Shown piece by piece: positions 5,981 to 13,032 of a stretch of DNA of 64,000 nt (positions are counted from its first letter, which is position 1; every line of letters begins with the position of its first letter). The notes under the pieces are model-generated. The model was not told the DNA's origin and made no database searches. It saw only the letters and a program-made list of their open reading frames with translations. The DNA comes from Bacteroidota bacterium. Its GTDB lineage: Bacteria; Bacteroidota; Bacteroidia; Flavobacteriales; Flavobacteriaceae. Made by a program: the position numbers and the translations under genes. The stretch spans positions 124,001 to 188,000 of the forward strand of contig JAIUNZ010000004.1 in assembly GCA_020161455.1 (NCBI GenBank), in the 5' to 3' direction.

Positions 5981-6559
5981 ATGGCAAAAAGAATATTTTT
6001 CAGCTTTCATTACCAAGATGTATTTGATTTTCGAGCAAATATAGTTAGAAATCATTGGCTTCTTAAAAAGGATAGAGAGGATGCAGGTTTTTTCGATGCT
6101 TCTGTATGGGAGAAAGCCAAAAAAGATAGTCCGATTGCACTTAAAAGACTTATTAATGGTGCAATACAAAACACTTCTAACACTTGTGTTTTAATTGGTA
6201 CTAACACTTTTGAACGAAGATGGGTTAAATATGAAATCATAAAAAGTATTGCAGCAGGAAATCACCTTTTTGGTGTTCATATCAACAAAATTAAGGGTAA
6301 AGACCAATTGACAAAAAATTACGGTAGCAACCCGTTTGACTATCTAGGTTATAAATATAGCGAAGATGGCACAAAACTCTCTCCAATTGAATATAAGAAT
6401 GGTAAATGGGTATATTTCGGAGACTATGATTCTTATAAACTGAAATCTAAACCAACCCAATCAAAATGGGGCAAAGCATTTAAGTTATCTGATGATTACA
6501 AGACATATTGTTGGATTAAAGATGATGGTTATAATAATTTTTCAAGTTGGACAAAATAA
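5981..6559 (+). CDS. MTH538/DUF1863 TIR-like protein (ThsB-like)
   Basis: 192 residues starting 3 bp after the membrane gene. N-terminal TIR-like fold: KRIFFSFHYQD (3-13), a helix with RANIVRNHW, FFDASVWEKAK, ALKRLINGAIQNTSNTCVLIGTNTFERRWVKYEI with conserved Glu85 in WVKYEI, then HLFGVHINKIKG. This is the pattern of the MTH538 TIR-like family (formerly DUF1863) that includes ThsB of Thoeris. The C-terminal about 75 residues are rich in Tyr, Lys and Trp and may bind a ligand. Two different TIR-type proteins flank one membrane protein, which differs from type I or II Thoeris as I know them. Confidence 0.85.
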   Translation: MAKRIFFSFHYQDVFDFRANIVRNHWLLKKDREDAGFFDASVWEKAKKDSPIALKRLINGAIQNTSNTCVLIGTNTFERRWVKYEIIKSIAAGNHLFGVHINKIKGKDQLTKNYGSNPFDYLGYKYSEDGTKLSPIEYKNGKWVYFGDYDSYKLKSKPTQSKWGKAFKLSDDYKTYCWIKDDGYNNFSSWTK

Positions 6560-6567
6560 AACCCGAT

Positions 6568-6590
6568 AGCACGGATTTGTAATCCGTGCT
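6568..6590. repeat. REP-like hairpin AGCACGGATT/AATCCGTGCT
   Basis: A perfect 10-bp inverted repeat with a 3-base loop lies 8 bp after the TIR-like gene's stop. The GCACGGATT palindrome resembles repetitive extragenic palindromes I recall from Bacteroidota genomes (recollection, not checked). It has no T run on either side, so it is more likely a dispersed repeat or mRNA-end stabiliser than an intrinsic terminator. Confidence 0.6.
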
Positions 6591-6630
6591 CCAAAAACAA
6601 CAATAATACTAACCACTAATACCAACTCTC

Positions 6631-7359
6631 ATGAAAATACAACAAACCAAAGACGATTATATCATATCCTATATGCTGTTGCGCCAGTTAATAGGTGTTA
6701 TTGGCATTGCGTTGCCATTTGCATTAATTATAGGCAATAGGTTGCTGGGCAACGAGTATTGGGTGCAAGTATCTATCAGTCATTATTTTTACAGTTATAT
6801 GCACATTGCGTTTGTAGGTGTGTTGTGCATCTTGGGTGGTGTGCTCATTTCGTATCGTGAGAAAGAATATGTGTTTGCAAATAGAGTGGCCACTTTTGCA
6901 GGCTATTTTGCTATACTAGTGGCTGCTTTTCCTACTGCCTATAAAGGTTTTGAGGGAAAACATTACTTTGATACCACGGTGTGGCATGGTTGGTTTAAGT
7001 ACATTCACTTTGGTAGTGCGGCGTTGTTGTTTGTTTGCTTTGCTATCTTCTGTTTTGTCATCTTTCAAAAGTCAGACGAAGGATTTGTACCTGCTGAATT
7101 TCCAGAAAAGAAAAAGCTACGCAACCATATTTATAAAATTTGCGGCTGGGGAATTGTACTTAGTATTTTGATGATTGTGGGATGCACACTTTATGAATAT
7201 CTAACAGATAGCCAAACTACGTTTACTAAATATTCTACCTTTATATTTGAAACCACAGCGTTGTTGTGTTTTGGTAATTCGTGGTTACTAAAAGGTTCTG
7301 TTAATTGGAAACATTCCGATAATGCTGTGTTACGAAAAATAGCATCACCAGTGCGGTAA
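6631..7359 (+). CDS. hypothetical six-helix membrane protein
   Basis: 242 residues with about six membrane helices: about 15-34 (LIGVIGIALPFALIIG), 52-72, 85-105, 125-148, 170-190 and 200-220. Conserved-looking polar residues sit at helix starts (SISHYFYSYMH, HGWFKYIHFGSA). No signal peptide and no transport or enzyme motif I recognise. It is separated from the TIR cassette by 71 bp with a REP-like hairpin and its base composition is richer in GC, so I treat it as a separate gene. Convergent with meaB, 4 bp apart. Confidence 0.75.
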   Translation: MKIQQTKDDYIISYMLLRQLIGVIGIALPFALIIGNRLLGNEYWVQVSISHYFYSYMHIAFVGVLCILGGVLISYREKEYVFANRVATFAGYFAILVAAFPTAYKGFEGKHYFDTTVWHGWFKYIHFGSAALLFVCFAIFCFVIFQKSDEGFVPAEFPEKKKLRNHIYKICGWGIVLSILMIVGCTLYEYLTDSQTTFTKYSTFIFETTALLCFGNSWLLKGSVNWKHSDNAVLRKIASPVR

Positions 7360-7363
7360 ATAA

Positions 7364-8446
7364 CTACCCAAAATACTTCTTCAATAACTCTTGAGCAGCA
7401 GCAAACGGTGACATTTCATTGGTAGCTACTGCTTTTTTGTGGGTTTCTAGTAGCGATGCAATTTCAGGATGTGTATAAAAGCGGTTTTTCAACTGCTCGT
7501 TGATGGTTTCGAGCATCCAATATTGATTTTGGTTTTGGCGTTTGGCATTAAAGTAATCGTTGGTTTTTACCTGTTCAAAATACTCTGAAATAATCTTCCA
7601 AACACCATCAATGCCAGTCTTTTCAAAAGCACTACAGGTAGTTACTTTGGGTATCCATCCCGAGGATTTTGCAGGAAATAGATGCAACGCTCGGTTAAAT
7701 TCGGTTTTGGCTAGCTTGGCTTTGGCTACGTTATCGCCATCGGCTTTGTTAATAACAATAGTATCGGCCATTTCCATAATACCGCGTTTGATGCCTTGCA
7801 GTTCATCGCCAGCACCCGCAATTTTAAGCAGTAAAAAGAAATCGACCATACTGTGCACGGCAGTTTCGCTTTGACCAACGCCAACGGTTTCTATAATAAT
7901 GGTATCAAAACCTGCGGCTTCACAAAGGATGATGGTTTCTCTGGTTTTTCGCGCCACGCCACCAAGTGTTTCTCCCGATGCCGACGGTCTGATGAAAGCG
8001 TTTTCGTCTTTCACCAATTCTTCCATTCTAGTTTTATCGCCCAAAATACTACCGTGACTGATGGTCGAACTTGGGTCAACGGCTAGCACGGCTACTTTCT
8101 TCCCAATAGAAGTCAAGTAAGTACCAAAGGCTTCAATAAACGTAGATTTTCCCACACCCGGAACGCCCGTAATACCAATGCGAATAGAGTTATTGGCATG
8201 GGGCAAACAGCCGTTAATGATTTGATTGGCTTTCTCTAAATGCGTTGGGTTGGTGCTTTCTACTAGAGTAATGGCGCGCGACAGGGCTACTTTGTCGTGG
8301 TTTAGAATGCCCGAAATCAGGTCGTCAGCACTAGGTTGTATTTTGCGCTTTGCAATTACTTTTTTTAATGAAAAGGCACTGATGCTTTCCGGTTGCGGAA
8401 TGCCATCGTTTTCTGTAAGTGCGCTTTTTGGGTTATTTTTTTTCAA
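7364..8446 (-). CDS. meaB: methylmalonyl-CoA mutase-associated GTPase MeaB/ArgK
   Basis: G3E-type P-loop GTPase that protects and reactivates adenosylcobalamin-dependent methylmalonyl-CoA mutase. It has Walker A GVPGVGKS, then AVDPSS, an ETVGVGQSE switch and NKADG. The frame is open to 8527 (387 residues), but the only ATGs there (8515, 8527) collide with the divergent oxidase start at 8514. I therefore favour the TTG at 8446 (360 aa, starting at the usual family N-terminus before KKNNPKSALTENDG). The start is uncertain; the family is not. The cobalamin adenosyltransferase at 16863 serves the same mutase system. Confidence 0.9.
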   Translation of the reverse strand: MKKNNPKSALTENDGIPQPESISAFSLKKVIAKRKIQPSADDLISGILNHDKVALSRAITLVESTNPTHLEKANQIINGCLPHANNSIRIGITGVPGVGKSTFIEAFGTYLTSIGKKVAVLAVDPSSTISHGSILGDKTRMEELVKDENAFIRPSASGETLGGVARKTRETIILCEAAGFDTIIIETVGVGQSETAVHSMVDFFLLLKIAGAGDELQGIKRGIMEMADTIVINKADGDNVAKAKLAKTEFNRALHLFPAKSSGWIPKVTTCSAFEKTGIDGVWKIISEYFEQVKTNDYFNAKRQNQNQYWMLETINEQLKNRFYTHPEIASLLETHKKAVATNEMSPFAAAQELLKKYFG

Positions 8447-8513
8447 GAAAAATGCTTTTGGTAAAAATACAACTTTTTGTAGATAATGTTTATTTTTGTG
8501 TAAAATTAGACAC

Positions 8514-9917
8514 ATGCTTTTAGCCAAAGAAATTCTCGATAAATTAACCGCTATAGTTGGCGAAAACTATATTTTTACCGACCAAGAAACCCGCAATCAC
8601 TATGGACATGACGAAACGGAAGACTATGTTTTTCCGCCAAGTGTTGTAGTAAAACCAGCCAATACCCAAGAGATTTCGGAAATTATCAAATTAGCCAACG
8701 ATTATAAAATACCTACCACACCCATAGGTGCACGAACTGGCTTGAGTGGTGGTGCTCTTTCAATTTATGAAGGAATTGGGTTGTCAATGGAGCGTTTGAA
8801 TAAAATCATCGAAATTGATGAGCAAAACCTTCAAGTTACCGTTGAACCAGCCGTTATCACACAAGTACTAAGAGAAACCGTTGCCGAAAAAGGATTGTTT
8901 TATCCTGTTGACCCAAGCAGTATGGGAAGTTGTTGGATTGGTGGCAATGTAGCCGAAAACTCAGGTGGTGCAAGAGCGGTAAAATATGGTGTAACCAAAG
9001 ATTATGTACTCAATTTGGAAGTTGTTTTGCCTAGTGGTGAAATCATTTGGACGGGTGCAAATACGTTAAAAAACTCAACCGGATATAATTTAACCCAGTT
9101 GATGGTTGGCAGTGAAGGAACATTGGGTGTTATTACCAAAATTGTGTTGAAGTTAATTCCGAAAAACAATCACAATGTGTTGATGTTAGTGCCTTTTTAT
9201 AAAGCACACGAAGCATGCGAAGCTGTTTCGGCAATCTTCCGCGCAGGAATTACACCAAGTGCTTTGGAGTTTATGGAGCGTGATGCTATTGATTGGACGA
9301 TGCACTATGTTGAGGGTATAAACATCACCATAAAGCCAGAACATCAAGCACATTTATTGATAGAAGTGGATGGAAATTATCCAGATATTTTAATGCAAGA
9401 AGCCGAAAAAATTCTTTCGGTAGTAGAAGCTTTTGAAATAGATGAGGTATTATTTGCCGACACCGAAGACCAGAAGAACATGCTTTGGAAAATGCGCCGT
9501 GCAGTGGGTGAAGCCGTAAAATCGAATTCTATTTATAAGGAAGAAGATACGGTTGTACCACGATATATGTTGCCCGAATTGTTGAAAGGCATCAAAGAAA
9601 TAGGAGCGAAGCATGGTTTCAAATCGGTGTGTTATGGTCATGCAGGCGATGGAAATCTACACGTAAACATCATTAAGGGCAACATGACTGATGATAATTG
9701 GAATACGCAAGTTCCTATTGGAATTAGAGAAATATTTCAGCTAACCGTTGCTCTAAAAGGAACACTTTCGGGCGAACATGGCATTGGTTATGTGCAAAAG
9801 AATTATATGAACATTGCTTTTTCTAAAGCAAATTTAGAGTTAATGGAAAGCATTAAACGTGTTTTTGACCCAAACAATGTGCTAAATCCTGGAAAGATTT
9901 TTCCGGATAGTAATTAA
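8514..9917 (+). CDS. FAD-linked oxidase, GlcD/D-lactate dehydrogenase family
   Basis: 467 residues from ATG 8514 (MLLAKEILDKLTAIVG); an in-frame ATG at 8496 is less likely. A PCMH-type FAD-binding domain about 40-215 includes TPIGARTGLSGGALS and MVGSEGTLGVIT; an FAD-oxidase C-terminal domain about 215-465 has CYGHAGDGNLHVNI and GEHGIGYVQ near the end. It would oxidise a 2-hydroxy acid such as glycolate or D-lactate and pass electrons to the respiratory chain. Substrate is not settled by sequence. A strong hairpin terminator follows. Confidence 0.9.
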   Translation: MLLAKEILDKLTAIVGENYIFTDQETRNHYGHDETEDYVFPPSVVVKPANTQEISEIIKLANDYKIPTTPIGARTGLSGGALSIYEGIGLSMERLNKIIEIDEQNLQVTVEPAVITQVLRETVAEKGLFYPVDPSSMGSCWIGGNVAENSGGARAVKYGVTKDYVLNLEVVLPSGEIIWTGANTLKNSTGYNLTQLMVGSEGTLGVITKIVLKLIPKNNHNVLMLVPFYKAHEACEAVSAIFRAGITPSALEFMERDAIDWTMHYVEGINITIKPEHQAHLLIEVDGNYPDILMQEAEKILSVVEAFEIDEVLFADTEDQKNMLWKMRRAVGEAVKSNSIYKEEDTVVPRYMLPELLKGIKEIGAKHGFKSVCYGHAGDGNLHVNIIKGNMTDDNWNTQVPIGIREIFQLTVALKGTLSGEHGIGYVQKNYMNIAFSKANLELMESIKRVFDPNNVLNPGKIFPDSN

Positions 9918-9928
9918 TAAAACAAAAA

Positions 9929-9957
9929 AAATATCCGTCAATGTTGACGGATATTTT
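9929..9957. terminator. bidirectional intrinsic terminator
   Basis: The stem ATATCCGTCAA / TTGACGGATAT (11 bp, 2-base loop, 9931-9954) is flanked by an A run on the left and a T run on the right. It can end both the oxidase gene and the convergent small gene at 9959-10069. Confidence 0.9.
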
Positions 9958-9958
9958 T

Positions 9959-10069
9959 TTAATCTCTTTTAGGAGCATTCTTTTTATTTCGCTTTTCTTC
10001 TTTCTTTTCTTTTGCAGTTTTAAGCGGTTCTTTTTTAGCCGATTTTTGAATGTCTTTACCTTTTGCCAT
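9959..10069 (-). CDS. small lysine-rich basic protein (36 aa)
   Basis: A 36-codon frame, MAKGKDIQKSAKK... ending NAPKRD, with 16 lysines, no hydrophobic segment and very high positive charge. Short lysine-rich proteins of this form are common in Flavobacteriaceae, so I regard it as real, possibly nucleic acid-associated. The terminator at 9929-9957 lies directly after its stop. The role is inference. Confidence 0.6.
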   Translation of the reverse strand: MAKGKDIQKSAKKEPLKTAKEKKEEKRNKKNAPKRD

Positions 10070-10110
10070 AACTATTTGGGTTTATTGATTAGTTAAAGTA
10101 AAGATACCTA

Positions 10111-10692
10111 CTAATTATTTAAACCAAGAGTAATCTTTATATTATTATCAAATAAAGTATTAAAAGCATTTGATTGAAATGCATCATCTAGATTGAAAAA
10201 CTTCCATTCACCCATTGTTTCTGCATCAAAAACAGCCACATAAATACTTTCGCTTCGCACATTAAAACTGTTTCTATTTGGTTCAAAAGTTACGTTTTGT
10301 GTTTTCTCTTTTTCTTGCAACCACGTTTTCTTTTCTTCGGCTTTGGTTGCGGTTAATTTTTTTTCAAATGTGTATCGTTTTGGGTTTCGACTTCTGACTA
10401 CACAAAAGGTTTGAGCACCTATGGTTTTGAATTCACTAAATAGAAAAGGAACTTTTTCTAGTTGTAAACGCATTCGGTAGTCATCATTTTGAAAATCGGT
10501 ATCTAATTTTTCAAGAAAAGCAGACTTTCCATCAGCTTCATACACTTTAGGATACGTCAATTGAGCGATATCTTCAAACTCCATTAAAAAGTTGGCTTGA
10601 TGCAATTTTGTGATAGCGTTTTGTAACTCCGATTTTGATTGGGAGAACGTTGTAAAAGGAATAATGATGAATAGTAAAATGTAGTTTTTCAT
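10111..10692 (-). CDS. secreted hypothetical protein (193 aa)
   Basis: 193 residues with a signal peptide (MKNYILLFIIIPFTTFSQS). The mature part begins SELQNAITKLHQANFLMEFEDIAQLTYPKVYE, an NTF2-like beginning, and has a later strand SIYVAVFDAETMGEWKFFNLDD. It lies 5 bp downstream of the broken beta-barrel gene and was probably cotranscribed with it. No named family or function can be given; the cell location is likely periplasm or outer membrane. Confidence 0.7.
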   Translation of the reverse strand: MKNYILLFIIIPFTTFSQSKSELQNAITKLHQANFLMEFEDIAQLTYPKVYEADGKSAFLEKLDTDFQNDDYRMRLQLEKVPFLFSEFKTIGAQTFCVVRSRNPKRYTFEKKLTATKAEEKKTWLQEKEKTQNVTFEPNRNSFNVRSESIYVAVFDAETMGEWKFFNLDDAFQSNAFNTLFDNNIKITLGLNN

Positions 10693-10697
10693 GCTAT

Positions 10698-11288
10698 TTA
10701 AATTCTAAATCCAACACCAAGTTTTACTATACTTGCATTTGTGTTGTAACTACTTTTAGGAATGTTACTTTCTAACTCAAGGATTTTGAGATAATCATAA
10801 GCAACATTTACATAAAAACGGTTTGTCAAATCATAATTCGCACCAAGATTTATATTTAAACCACTTTGATTATTACTACTATTTGGATTAGTAACTTCAG
10901 GACTTGAGAATTTTGTTTTAAAAATTAAAAAAGTGTACCCAATTCCTGCATAAGGATGAAGTTTTGTTACCTTTTTTAAATTCATTTCACAAAAAAATCT
11001 TGGTTGTATTGTGTATAATGAGGTATTAAATTTTAAGTTTTCATCAAAAGCTGGGAAAAAACGAGTAGCTTCAAAAGTATAATAAGCACTATTCAAGGAA
11101 ACACCAAAATTGAATTGCTCCAGATTTTTGATTTTTTATTTAATACCCAAATCTGCAATTCCCTTATATTCACCGATAAAATTATTATCAATTGGCAATG
11201 GATAACTAGCTTCTATGCTAAACTTAGTTTTTTGTCCAAAAGTAATAAGAGTGTTCAAGCACAGTGCAATAAAAAAATAGTTCTTCAT
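10698..11288 (-). pseudogene. outer-membrane beta-barrel protein gene broken by an in-frame stop
   Basis: ATG at 11288 begins a signal peptide (MKNYFFIALCLNTLITFGQ) and continues KFSIEASYPLPIDNN...ADLGIK, then TAA at 11138-11136 (codon 51). The same frame continues KIKNLEQFNFGVSLNSAYYTF... for 145 more codons to 10698. The rest is barrel-like, with alternating strands (YAGIGYTFLIF, GLNINLGANYDL, YVNVAYDYLK) and a C-terminal aromatic strand KLGVGFRI. One base (TAT or TAC to TAA) would restore a 196-residue small porin-like protein. It is either a recent nonsense mutation or a sequencing error. Confidence 0.75.
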
Positions 11289-11306
11289 AAAATAGTAATG
11301 ATTTAG

Positions 11307-12917
11307 TTATTTAGTAACGATTACTTTAAATTTTTTAATAAGATTTCCATTTTGAATTTGGATAAAATATAGTGATGGAGTTAAAGCAACGTCTAATTTA
11401 TTTCCATTGAATTCATTTTGTGCATAAACTTGTCTTCCATTAATATCAAAAATTAGAACAGAATCTGCCGTGATAGTAGTGTTAAATTGAATAGAATTGT
11501 TTGATGAAGGATTTAAGACAAAAATGTTTTGGTTACTAAAATCAGGATTGTCTAATGTTAGACATACACTAGACAAAACATTTTCATTTTCAATAATTCC
11601 TGTTGTTGATGTCATGTTTTGACCTGTAAATCCAATAAAATTGGCAGGGTATTTTTCTGCTCTAAAAAAAGAATTGTCACTTCCTGAAATAGTACTGTTT
11701 TGTTGATAATAGGTTGGATTTGAGTTAACAATGCTTCCAGTAGGGTTTTTGTAAGACCATACTAGAGTTCCTGATTTTGTTATTTCGGATACTCTTCCTG
11801 TAGAAGTTTCAGCAATTATGATGTTTCCATTGGGTAACGAATGTGTGCCAGATTGTTTAGATTCATGTACTTCTATTCCCAAAATAGAACCATTCCAACT
11901 CCAATCATAAGTTGCAGGATTGAATTTATTGTTGGTTTTGGTATAGATGTTATTTACAATTTCTGGTGCAATCAAGCATACCGAAGTAAAATTTTGATTG
12001 GTAGTAGCATCACCATTGTTAAAGACGGTAATTTTTCCTTGGTCTAAATAGTCATTTTCTACCCATTTTGGATCATGTTGGAGGAAAAGTTTTCTGTCTG
12101 CACTAGTTCCTTGTCCATACACTTCGGGATTTCCCCAACGCCAAATAAAATCGCCACCATGATTTAAGTTTCCTCCAGTATGTCCCATAGCTTCTTGTGT
12201 AGTTGTACTATGATCAATAATATAAATTTCATTCAAATGTCGTGCTGAAACCAGAATTTGATCTAAATCGGCATTGTAATCCAAACCATTGGTGTGAATA
12301 TAATCAACTGGATTACCTTCATAATTAATATCAAGTAATTCGGGATGATCGCTTACAATACCATAGTTAGACTTAGTGTCATCAAAATCTTGAATTATAT
12401 GATCCATAAATTTCCACTCCCAAACTATTGAGGCTGTGTTTAATCCCGTTGGATGCAATTCAACTATTTTTTCAGATTTAAAGCTGGCATTTGTATTTGC
12501 TGGATTTCTACCCATGGCAGTCATTTGTGCCAAAGTATAGGATTCAGACACTAGACACAAAACATTTCCATTGGGTAAAGGTTCTATATCGTGATGTTGA
12601 GGAATTCCATTGGCTGTCGTGGCATAACTCCAAATAATGGTGTTACTCCAATCTCTTATTTCTATATGGTCTTTACCAGCTCGTAGTAAATTTCCATTTG
12701 CAAGTAAATAACATGTTGCTCCAGGAAGCTCAGTAAATGTCCATTGATTTACCTTTTCACCACAATTATTGATTAGAAATACTTCGTTGTTTTTTAGTGG
12801 AGAAAATAATGTATAACCTTCAGTAGCTCCGCTATCATGATATAACAAGCCAATAGTTTGAGCTTTTGCAAATAAATTGAATACTAATAAGACATATAAT
12901 AGCGTATTTTTTTTCAT
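11307..12917 (-). CDS. arylsulfotransferase (ASST)-like secreted protein with type IX sorting tail
   Basis: 536 residues with a signal peptide (MKKNTLLYVLLVFNLFAKAQ). The body is a beta-propeller of the ASST type: repeats like LLANGNLLRAG, PLPNGNVLCL, HHDIEPLPNG, and THSLPNGNIIIAETSTGRVSEI, with histidines at positions typical for the family (GIPQHHD, DYIHTNGLD). The last about 75 residues form a Por-type sorting domain (FVLNPSSNN, VLIFDINGRQVY, ending LIKKFKVIVTK), so it should be exported by the type IX system. Whether it transfers sulfate is not shown; many relatives are uncharacterised. Confidence 0.85.
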   Translation of the reverse strand: MKKNTLLYVLLVFNLFAKAQTIGLLYHDSGATEGYTLFSPLKNNEVFLINNCGEKVNQWTFTELPGATCYLLANGNLLRAGKDHIEIRDWSNTIIWSYATTANGIPQHHDIEPLPNGNVLCLVSESYTLAQMTAMGRNPANTNASFKSEKIVELHPTGLNTASIVWEWKFMDHIIQDFDDTKSNYGIVSDHPELLDINYEGNPVDYIHTNGLDYNADLDQILVSARHLNEIYIIDHSTTTQEAMGHTGGNLNHGGDFIWRWGNPEVYGQGTSADRKLFLQHDPKWVENDYLDQGKITVFNNGDATTNQNFTSVCLIAPEIVNNIYTKTNNKFNPATYDWSWNGSILGIEVHESKQSGTHSLPNGNIIIAETSTGRVSEITKSGTLVWSYKNPTGSIVNSNPTYYQQNSTISGSDNSFFRAEKYPANFIGFTGQNMTSTTGIIENENVLSSVCLTLDNPDFSNQNIFVLNPSSNNSIQFNTTITADSVLIFDINGRQVYAQNEFNGNKLDVALTPSLYFIQIQNGNLIKKFKVIVTK

Positions 12918-12928
12918 ATCTTTTTTTT

Positions 12929-12936
12929 CAAATTTA
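12929..12936 (-). promoter_or_regulatory. -7 box (TAAATTTG) of the ASST-like gene
   Basis: On the minus strand TAAATTTG matches the Bacteroidota TAnnTTTG box and lies 11 bp before the ATG at 12917. A matching TTG at the usual distance is not clear. Confidence 0.5.
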
Positions 12937-12982
12937 AAAAAAATGTTTTTATAAATGTTGCTTCAACATATTTTAATTAAAA

Positions 12983-13012
12983 AATCCTCAATAGTAAAAC
13001 CATTGAGGATTG
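12983..13012 (-). terminator. intrinsic terminator after secA
   Basis: The inverted repeat AATCCTCAAT / ATTGAGGATT with a 9-base loop is followed on the minus strand by an A/T-rich run. It lies 21 bp past the secA stop codon. Confidence 0.7.
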
Positions 13013-13032
13013 AAATTATAGTTAATTAAATA

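Noticed and set aside
6631..7359. Membrane gene as a fourth member of the TIR cassette
   Set aside because: A 71-bp gap with a REP-like hairpin and a different base composition separate it; kept as an independent gene.
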